In this document: piece by piece, positions 1 to 5,495 of the stretch | How the letters are laid out: every line of letters starts with the position of its first letter | Position numbering within the stretch: position 1 is the stretch's first letter | Assembly: GCA_030596265.1 (NCBI GenBank) | Contig: JAUVKM010000040.1 | Span: 1 to 10,907 of the forward strand | DNA: 10,907 bases | Source of the DNA: Candidatus Cloacimonadota bacterium | Lineage (GTDB): Bacteria; Cloacimonadota; Cloacimonadia; Cloacimonadales; TCS61 | Direction of reading: 5' to 3' | The notes under the pieces: model-generated | What the model was told of the DNA's origin: nothing | Seen by the model: the letters and a program-made list of their open reading frames with translations, nothing else | The model's database searches: none | Program-made: the position numbers and the translations under genes

Positions 1-141
1 GAGCATATGGAAGTTGGTAATCATGTTCTTGTTTGGGAAGGTATAAATGATAAAAATCAGAAAGTATCAAGTGGTATCTATTTCTATAAAATGAAATCTG
101 GAAACTACTCCTCAACAAAGAAAATGATTCTTCTGAAGTAA
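1..141 (+). CDS. C-terminal end of a secreted protein with a FlgD/Ig-like T9SS-type sorting domain (5' partial)
   Basis: Only the last 46 codons are in the window, read in frame 1 to a TAA at 139-141. The peptide begins EHMEVGNHVLVWEGINDK, continues with a V-S-S-G-I-Y-F-Y-K-M core and ends KKMILLK. This is the classic last beta-sandwich of FlgD-Ig-like and type A type IX secretion C-terminal domains: a G-x-H-x-x-x-W-x-G strand, a D-x-x-G turn, an S-S-G-x-Y-F-Y strand and a terminal K-M-x-L-L-K strand. In the FCB group such tails route large proteins through the outer membrane or anchor them at the surface. The catalytic or adhesive part of the protein lies upstream of the window, so its activity cannot be named. 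Two terminators follow. Confidence is high for the domain type and nil for the function of the whole protein. Confidence 0.85.
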   Translation, partial: EHMEVGNHVLVWEGINDKNQKVSSGIYFYKMKSGNYSSTKKMILLK

Positions 142-150
142 GAGAATTTT

Positions 151-191
151 GCCCTACCGGTTTTTACCGGAGGGCAATTTCTTTTTTTCTT
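151..191 (+). terminator. Rho-independent terminator of the sorting-domain gene
   Basis: A GC-rich hairpin starts 9 bases after the stop codon. GCCCT (151-155) pairs with AGGGC (171-175) and CCGG (157-160) pairs with CCGG (167-170), with one bulged A and a TTTTTA loop. It is followed by AATTTC and a run of seven T. This is a textbook intrinsic terminator for the plus-strand gene. Confidence 0.88.
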
Positions 192-227
192 ATGAAATAG
201 CAATATAGCTGTTAATAGTTATAAATT

Positions 228-253
228 AGCCCCGGTTTGTCGGGGCTTTTTTA
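228..253 (+). terminator. Second rho-independent terminator in tandem
   Basis: AGCCCCG (228-234) pairs perfectly with CGGGGCT (241-247) over a GTTTGT loop, and T247-T252 forms a six-T tract. It lies about 85 bases after the stop codon and acts as a backup terminator on the plus strand. The opposite strand lacks a good T tract after the hairpin, so I assign it to plus only. Confidence 0.85.
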
Positions 254-321
254 TTATTATACTGCTTGCTAAGTTGTAGTTCAGCAAAGACTGGAGCTTA
301 TGTCATCCTCGCAAAGGCTTT

Positions 322-719
322 AATATTAGGCTTAAATGAATGGAGGGGAAAAAGAATTATTGATGAAATCCTATCTAAATAGTAACCCAAAAGTTCCTTA
401 AAACCTCGTTTTTAAAGAAAAATTGTATCGGGTACTAAGAGATTGAAGAGTTCGATATCCGTTTATATATTGGTTCCATAATTGGTCATCAAAGGATTCT
501 TTTTTTGCGTTGATATTGAAATATTCGCCCGCAATCGCAACATTTATATCGCTGTTTTTGATTGCGTGTGCCATTTTATTAGTATGTTTTGAACCACAGA
601 TAGGACAATATTTGTTAGGCATTTTTATCCCTTTGCGTAAGAATATGCACTTAAATAACAATAATATAAATACTTAAAGATGATTTTAGCAATTTTTTTT
701 TACAATTAAGCCTAACATT
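322..719 (-). mobile_element. Internally deleted IS remnant bounded by imperfect inverted repeats
   Basis: The decayed transposase start (398-622) lies between TTAGGCTTAA at 326-335 and its exact reverse complement TTAAGCCTAA at 706-715. Extending both arms gives 19 bp (322-340 against 701-719) with 16 matching positions. The layout suits a deleted IS: one end, about 80 bp of leader, the first 75 or so codons of transposase, about 60 bp of tail, then the other end. No 8-9 bp target duplication is visible beside either arm (AAGGCTTT on the left, CAAATAAA on the right). The 10-bp core could occur by chance in AT-rich DNA, so the exact borders are tentative, although the transposase remnant itself is well supported. 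Confidence 0.45.
398..622 (-). pseudogene. Transposase N-terminus (IS256-like, variant zinc-binding type), frameshifted and truncated
   Basis: The start is placed at the ATG at 622 (MPNKYCPICGSKHTNK), six bases after an AAAGGG ribosome site; the open frame extends upstream but adds nothing family-like. C-P-I-C-G-S is the first half of a zinc ribbon. The second half is missing in this frame but present in another, which reads NGTRNQKQRYKCCDCGRIFQ, with its C-C-D-C-G codons at 528-542. The original frame then resumes with SFDDQLWNQYINGYRTLQ and SLSTRYNFSLKT, matching the linker and helix-turn-helix that follow the ribbon in these transposases. One base lost in the T4 run at 574-577 and one gained in the T7 run at 500-506 explain both shifts. 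The frame stops at 398 with no DDE catalytic domain, so this is a dead fragment. The family name rests on remembered sequence pattern; a transposase origin is quite sure. Confidence 0.75.
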
Positions 720-720
720 C

Positions 721-759
721 AAATAAAATTATACATTGATCATGTATAATATTTTATTT
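721..759. repeat. AT-rich imperfect hairpin
   Basis: ATTATACAT (728-736) is the exact reverse complement of ATGTATAAT (742-750) around a TGATC loop. Beyond a two-base bulge (751-752) the stem continues with AAATAAA (721-727) against TTTATTT (753-759). It lies just outside the putative right end of the IS remnant. Its role is unknown. Confidence 0.5.
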
Positions 760-913
760 ATTTGTAAAGATAAAGATTACTAATTCCCGATTTATCGGGA
801 GGAATGACAACTATATACTCTTTCGCAAGAAGAACTTACTAATGCAATTGTGTTAATAAGTTCAACTTATCAACAATAGATAAACAGCAGAACAATGTTT
901 TTTATAAAATAAG

Positions 914-955
914 AGGAAGATTACCTTAAAAAGGTTTCTTTCAAAATATCTTCCT
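914..955. repeat. Nested inverted repeat
   Basis: AGGAAGAT (914-921) is the exact reverse complement of ATCTTCCT (948-955). Inside it ACCTT (923-927) pairs with AAGGT (931-935) over an AAA loop. It could fold as a branched stem. No gene lies close enough to give it an obvious job. Confidence 0.4.
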
Positions 956-1570
956 GTTTAGCTATTTAAGGTTGCTTACTTTTTCCCAATCCTGAAAGAG
1001 TCAAATGCAAGAGTTTTTGAAAAATATTTTACAAAGGGTTACATTTTTTATTTCATCCCGCTTGATATGACAGATTGAATTAGGTATATAGACTTTGTAT
1101 GTCTTTGTTATAGATATCTAATATTAAATACTCGTAAGATCTAAATAGCCAATTGTTTAAGATTATGTATAAGTGAAATATAGATCATCGTCATTCAGAG
1201 GTATTCATTCATTACTTAAACCTTATGTTAAAGAATGAGTGATTATTAAAATTGCTTAATGAGAATCATTAATTTTTACCCTTTCTTCACGGAAATATTC
1301 AGGATTCTTATAAGTTAGATACTGATACTAATTATTCCATATATTTGGACATCTATTGGAAATTTGAGATTAAACTTGATATTTCCTCTATACTGATTGA
1401 GGCAATACAAGTAGAAGGAGGATTTAGAAAGGAAACTAAGATAGGAGTTAAAAGATAACATCATACTTATCTTTGTTAGCTCAAAATTAATTCAACACAG
1501 TGTAAAACAAGAGAATAAGGTTACAGATTTCTATAGAACTAACATTGCAACAGTGTGGGTGAAAATAAAT

Positions 1571-1612
1571 GGATAAAAAGAAAGTGATGCCGGTAAACCG
1601 GCATCACTTTCT
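1571..1612 (-). terminator. Strong intrinsic terminator of the 775-residue lipoprotein gene
   Basis: AGAAAGTGATGCCGGT (1579-1594) and ACCGGCATCACTTTCT (1597-1612) are perfect reverse complements separated by only two bases, giving a 15-bp stem with a four-base loop. Read on the minus strand the stem begins 17 bases after the stop codon of the lipoprotein gene and ends in TTTCTTTTTATCC, a usable U tract. It closes the long minus-strand gene block. Confidence 0.85.
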
Positions 1613-1629
1613 GATAAAAGATTATTTAT

Positions 1630-3957
1630 TTACGGAAGATCATTTAATATTTGAGTCATCATAGATTTAACTTGTTCCGGTTCCATAAAAGAAAGAGGGA
1701 ATCCGAATATGAAGCATGAGTTGTTATCAGATACTTTTTTTAATGCTATTGGTTTCCCATTGTATTCATCAAACTCTGTTTGTGAAGGATCGTAACTGCC
1801 TTGACCAACAGGTTTACACCCGTAACTATAGATAACTTCTGCTTCATAATAATTAAAATAAGCTACAGGACCAAGTCCTTCTACACTTGCGGGTGGATTA
1901 TATGGGTTTGTAATTGAAGTGTTAAAACTTGGTAATAGCAGATCAATCTCGTTGTAGTTATCCTCTGCTACTGCTTTTATAAAGAATGGGTTACCTGTAT
2001 AAGATGTTGATACACGAACAATTGCCTCTTCTTCATTCATAGGAATACCAAAATAATCTTCAAAAATATCAAACCCATTATCAGCACATCGTCCCTCTAC
2101 ATACTCAAGATTACTCCCTCCACTTAATATCAGGTTACCGCCTTGTGATAAATAAATCTTTAGGGGTTCAAATTCTTTCCAAAAATCAAAGTTTACTGTT
2201 CCATTATCCGAGTGATATATTATTGCTTTATACTGCTGAATATCAGTTGGTGCAATAATAGATTTACTATAGTGAAGTCCACCCATTTCATTATCAAATA
2301 TCATTAAATTTAATTCTTCTCTATTAATTAAGCCATGTTCAGACACATAGTCCGAAATTATATAAGTGTATAATGAATCGACATATGGACCGGGAAACTC
2401 ATTAGGAATTCCATACCCATCATCGTCAATAATCAATACACCTGATTTTTCTTCTTTAGGAATTGGTGCTGCTACTGTAAAATCAAATTCATGTGGAGTG
2501 AGATCTACTGCACCCTGAAGGTCAATAGCTCTAACTTCGAAAGTATGTTCACTATACATATTGTCAAGTGAACCTCCAAAGCTTGTGAGTGTAACAATTG
2601 TTTCTTGACCAATAGGATCATTGTAATCCACACGGAGCCATTCTTTACCATCATCATCTATTTGAAGATTATCACCTTCTGCAGGGATAGGAGGATAGTA
2701 GTATGGCTCTCCATCAAGTCTAAGATCATAACCAACAATTTCACAGAAATATGGTTGCCCAGTTATCTCATCAAGTGTTATTCCATCTCTTGGTTTTTTA
2801 GGATTATTATCTATAAATTCACCATAATATCCCCATCTCATATAGATTTTAAAGTTGTTACTCCCAATTGCACTATATTTTCCCTCACCATTATACCAGA
2901 ATGCTGTAGCATAATGAGCTTCATTTCCTATTTGCACAGAAGGCAAAATATCTGAAATTCCTTCATCAAGATAGGTTGCAAAATGGTCTGTTCCAAGTGC
3001 ATAAATTCCATTTGCATTTGAATTACCTTCACCATAATAAATTATTGTGCCTGGATAGAATCCCTCTTTAACAATAAACGATATTTCGATTTCATCTGAC
3101 TCGATAAGTGCAGTATCTATAGCTTTCACAATAAGGAAAGTTGAGTCTTGAGGAACATTATCTATAAGATCGTTAGGGATAAGCGGATTGCCATTTAAAC
3201 CACTATGAAGAGATATTGTGACATCATTGAATCCCAATGTAGATATCCATTCATTATCATAGCCACTATCAGGAATAATAACACCGTCAAGATCACGTCT
3301 TCCAAGTTTATATTTATAGTAATAAGCATCATCACCAACAAATGGATCCTCATCACTCATCGCAAACTCAAAAACTATAGCAGTACTAATGGTTTCTCCA
3401 TTGATATTTGATAGTACCATAGCACCAGGAGTATTAGAATGAGCTTGGAAATATTTAGTGGCTGCTTCACTTTCGCTTAAAATATTATCTCTACACTTAA
3501 CTTCAAAGATACTAATTACATTTGCACTGTCTCCATTTGCATCAGCAGCAGGAAAATTAATTGTAGCATAAGTGTGGTCCATCCATATTGTAGTATCCTC
3601 AGATATATTTAATGGAATGCTTAGATCAGCATTAGGAGTATAGAATTTAACCCATCCATCTTCCGTAATTGCATCATATCCGGGAGTTGCAATAGGATCT
3701 CCATCTTCATTTAGTACTCTAAATGCATATCCTTCAACTACCCCATCTTCATCAGTACCACTCCATTGGATAGTTTGCTGAAATAATAGAGATTCGGTTA
3801 TTAAAGTATCACTTTCAACACCAAAATAATTTGTTATTGTAATATAGGGCTGTAAATTTGCGTTTAATGTACCCCTTCTGGCATCACAAGATGTTAATAC
3901 CATAAACACTACGACAGCAACAATTATAAAATATATTGCATTTTTCTTTTTAAACAT
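1630..3957 (-). CDS. Large surface/periplasmic lipoprotein with Ig-like modules and a flavodoxin-like C-terminal domain
   Basis: The 775-residue product starts MFKKKNAIYF, has a hydrophobic segment at 8-21 and a lipobox L-T-S-C with Cys24 as the likely lipidated residue, so it is exported and membrane-anchored. Residues 60-160 and 180-300 read as beta-rich Ig/FN3-like modules (W-S-G-T-D-E-D-G, then A-M-S-D-E-D-P). A third ends near 470-497 (HTFEVRAIDLQGAVDLTP, then F-D-F-T-V). From about 505 the protein changes to an alpha/beta pattern: VLIIDDDGYG (507-516), YKAIIYHSDNG (576-586) and QGGNLILSGGSN (605-616), like the Rossmann-type or glutamine-amidotransferase-like domains seen in FCB surface proteins. 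I see no Cys-His-Glu amidotransferase triad, so enzymatic activity is unproven. An AGGAGG site five bases before the ATG fixes the start. It lies 134 bp behind truA and ends at a strong terminator. The precise function is unknown. Confidence 0.8.
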   Translation of the reverse strand: MFKKKNAIYFIIVAVVVFMVLTSCDARRGTLNANLQPYITITNYFGVESDTLITESLLFQQTIQWSGTDEDGVVEGYAFRVLNEDGDPIATPGYDAITEDGWVKFYTPNADLSIPLNISEDTTIWMDHTYATINFPAADANGDSANVISIFEVKCRDNILSESEAATKYFQAHSNTPGAMVLSNINGETISTAIVFEFAMSDEDPFVGDDAYYYKYKLGRRDLDGVIIPDSGYDNEWISTLGFNDVTISLHSGLNGNPLIPNDLIDNVPQDSTFLIVKAIDTALIESDEIEISFIVKEGFYPGTIIYYGEGNSNANGIYALGTDHFATYLDEGISDILPSVQIGNEAHYATAFWYNGEGKYSAIGSNNFKIYMRWGYYGEFIDNNPKKPRDGITLDEITGQPYFCEIVGYDLRLDGEPYYYPPIPAEGDNLQIDDDGKEWLRVDYNDPIGQETIVTLTSFGGSLDNMYSEHTFEVRAIDLQGAVDLTPHEFDFTVAAPIPKEEKSGVLIIDDDGYGIPNEFPGPYVDSLYTYIISDYVSEHGLINREELNLMIFDNEMGGLHYSKSIIAPTDIQQYKAIIYHSDNGTVNFDFWKEFEPLKIYLSQGGNLILSGGSNLEYVEGRCADNGFDIFEDYFGIPMNEEEAIVRVSTSYTGNPFFIKAVAEDNYNEIDLLLPSFNTSITNPYNPPASVEGLGPVAYFNYYEAEVIYSYGCKPVGQGSYDPSQTEFDEYNGKPIALKKVSDNNSCFIFGFPLSFMEPEQVKSMMTQILNDLP

Positions 3958-4055
3958 TTCTTCCTCCTCTATATTTGTTACTTTTTAATATTATACTTTT
4001 TTTAGTCAATATAATTATTGTTTTCTATATCTATTATGATTATATAACAAAATAA

Positions 4056-4084
4056 ATTATACTAATATACAATTTACTTATAAA
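4056..4084 (-). promoter_or_regulatory. Possible sigma70-type promoter for the 775-residue lipoprotein gene
   Basis: On the minus strand TTTATA (4079-4084) and a perfect TATAAT (4056-4061) are 17 bases apart, about 100 bases before the lipoprotein start and just after truA. No terminator is visible behind truA, so readthrough is also possible. The region is very AT-rich and such matches arise easily by chance, and promoter consensus in this phylum may differ. Confidence 0.25.
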
Positions 4085-4091
4085 TAATAGT

Positions 4092-4847
4092 TTAATATAA
4101 CAACTTATTTTTTGGATACTCTACCTCAATTAGATATAAACCATTAGGTGGAGCCGTTGTGATAAGTCTATTTTTCGATGTTTTATCTGCTATCAATTCT
4201 TCAATGATATTTGGGTCAATATCGTTGTTAGAAATATTGATAATGGTACCTACAATTCTTCTCACCATGTTGTGTAAGAATCTATTTGACTGGATCACAA
4301 ATCTGTAGTCATCATCGGTTTCTTCAAATTTAAAATTTAGTATATTGCAGTAATAGTTATTCAGGTCAGGGTTGAACTTAGTAAAAGACGTAAAATCTTG
4401 TCTGCCAATGAAATACTTAAGACATTTTTTTACAATTTTTGTTTTTACATTTACCTTTGGGATGAAACTTTTATATTTTCTGTTAAAAGGTGTGAGTCTT
4501 TTTGCAAGAATATATCTATAGGTTCTGCTTTTTGCATCGTACCGGGCATTAAAGTCATTGATAACTTCAACAACTTGTGTAATCAATATATCATGGGGAA
4601 GTTTTGCCCGCAGAGCATGTTGTATCTGTTTTTCCGTCATTTGTATTGGAAAGTGGAAATTTACGTATTGCCCAATTGCGTGAACACCTGCATCTGTACG
4701 ACCGGCAGAAGTTGTTTTAATTTCTTCTTTTGCAATCAGGGAGAGTGCACTTTCTAAAACCTGCTGAACTGTTCTACCCTCTTTTTGGATCTGCCATCCA
4801 CTAAAATCTGTACCATCATAACTTATTTTAGCTAAAAAATTCTTCAT
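4092..4847 (-). CDS. truA: tRNA pseudouridine(38-40) synthase TruA
   Basis: The 251-residue cytoplasmic enzyme isomerises uridines 38-40 in the anticodon arm of tRNAs to pseudouridine. Family landmarks are all present and in order: ISYDGTDFSGWQIQ (8-21), the catalytic S-A-G-R-T-D-A-G-V-H-A loop with nucleophile Asp52 (47-57), FNARYDAKSRTYRYIL (99-114), DFTSFTK (151-157), NRFLHNMVRRIVGT (188-201) and the closing A-P-P-N-G-L-Y-L (232-239). Length is normal for bacterial TruA. It starts with ATG 12 bases behind the stop of the membrane-protein gene, with only a weak AGG-type ribosome site, which fits translation as part of the upstream transcript. The neighbour order EcfT-like then truA resembles the ecfT-truA order of Firmicutes. 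Confidence 0.97.
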   Translation of the reverse strand: MKNFLAKISYDGTDFSGWQIQKEGRTVQQVLESALSLIAKEEIKTTSAGRTDAGVHAIGQYVNFHFPIQMTEKQIQHALRAKLPHDILITQVVEVINDFNARYDAKSRTYRYILAKRLTPFNRKYKSFIPKVNVKTKIVKKCLKYFIGRQDFTSFTKFNPDLNNYYCNILNFKFEETDDDYRFVIQSNRFLHNMVRRIVGTIINISNNDIDPNIIEELIADKTSKNRLITTAPPNGLYLIEVEYPKNKLLY

Positions 4848-4859
4848 GTTCCAACCTAA

Positions 4860-5495
4860 TTAATAATTGATGAACATAAAAAGGCCGGGAATAATCACCA
4901 ATAATAATAGATAAAAATTTGCCCAGAATGCAACTTTCAACTGTTCATTATTAATTTCCACTTCATTAATAACAGTTTTTTCAACTTTATAAATTTCTTT
5001 TAAACAATCTTCCATTGATAACACAATAATATCAACGATATTCTTATGGGATTTTCTATTATTTTTAAATTTTATTGTGAGTATTGGAATAAAATGAATT
5101 GTTGCTACTAAAAAGAACTTAAATTTAAACCAAAATTCCGAGTCATTACTTTTGTTCCAAGAAATGAATGAATCGATAGAAGATGTTTCAACAAGATATA
5201 CTGAAATGAGCAAAATATGGATAATACGAGCAGAGAGGAAACATTGATCAGTAAAGGGAATTTGAAAGAGAATTCCAAAAATATACAAAGAAATAAAAAA
5301 AGGAGTTATTTTTATAAGTGTTTTTAACCAGATAATATAAATAGTGGGTGAGATGATCAGATATAAAAGAGTAAAACCAAAAATTATGAGAAATTTATCG
5401 AAACTGATAATTGAGGAAAGAATAATTAAAACTAGGCAGATAAAAATTTTCAGAATAGGATTCTGCAGTGAAAGGATATTATCCTTTCTAATCAT
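4860..5495 (-). CDS. Six-helix membrane protein, possibly a divergent EcfT/CbiQ-type transporter subunit
   Basis: The 211-residue product is strongly hydrophobic, with likely membrane helices near 14-32, 35-56, 62-80, 86-103, 122-141 and 187-209. A charged cytoplasmic stretch (143-187) lies before the last helix. The opening (N-P-I-L-K, then two hydrophobic helices) and A-T-I-H-F-I-P-I-L at 131-139 recall the T component of energy-coupling factor transporters, which links a substrate-binding S protein to ABC ATPases. The two Ala-Arg-Gly-type coupling motifs of true EcfT proteins are not visible and no ATPase gene is nearby. Its ATG overlaps the TGA of the TPR lipoprotein gene by four bases (ATGA at 5492-5495), indicating translational coupling, and truA follows after 12 bases. 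That it is an integral membrane protein is sure; the EcfT relation is inference, strengthened by the truA neighbour. Confidence 0.7.
   Translation of the reverse strand: MIRKDNILSLQNPILKIFICLVLIILSSIISFDKFLIIFGFTLLYLIISPTIYIIWLKTLIKITPFFISLYIFGILFQIPFTDQCFLSARIIHILLISVYLVETSSIDSFISWNKSNDSEFWFKFKFFLVATIHFIPILTIKFKNNRKSHKNIVDIIVLSMEDCLKEIYKVEKTVINEVEINNEQLKVAFWANFYLLLLVIIPGLFMFINY

Larger units (their letters stand above)
662..1629. other. About 970 bp with no convincing gene
   Basis: No open frame with a credible start and ribosome site is visible on either strand. What it does hold: an AT-rich hairpin at 721-759, a short CCCGA/TCGGG palindrome at 786-799 followed by GGAATGACAA (reminiscent of dispersed REP-type palindromes), an imperfect palindrome at 848-876, a nested inverted repeat at 914-955, and two adjoining startless open stretches on the plus strand (1273-1458 and 1445-1576) in different frames. 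The last 50 bases hold the terminator of the minus-strand lipoprotein gene. The region looks like decayed or intergenic DNA between a plus-strand unit and the end of a minus-strand unit. Confidence 0.6.

Noticed and set aside
500..577. Programmed ribosomal frameshifting in the transposase
   Set aside because: Two shifts in opposite directions would be needed inside 80 bases, and the catalytic domain is missing anyway, so simple decay in homopolymer runs is more likely.
623..661. Longer start for the transposase remnant at 661
   Set aside because: The extra 13 residues are not family-like, while the ATG at 622 has an AAAGGG site six bases upstream and starts directly before the zinc ribbon.
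2605..2955. Plus-strand open frame of 116 codons inside the lipoprotein gene
   Set aside because: It lies wholly antisense to a well-supported gene, has no ribosome site and gives a low-complexity Ile/Ser/Thr-rich peptide. The same holds for plus-strand frames at 3205-3411, 5846-6049, 7656-7904, 9192-9374 and 10452-10652.
3980..4000. TTGACT and TATAAT on the minus strand closer to the lipoprotein start
   Set aside because: The two boxes are only eight bases apart, far too close for a sigma70-type promoter.
4398..4757. Plus-strand open frame of 119 codons inside truA
   Set aside because: It is antisense to all the conserved TruA motifs, and its Cys/Phe/Ile-rich translation shows no family features.
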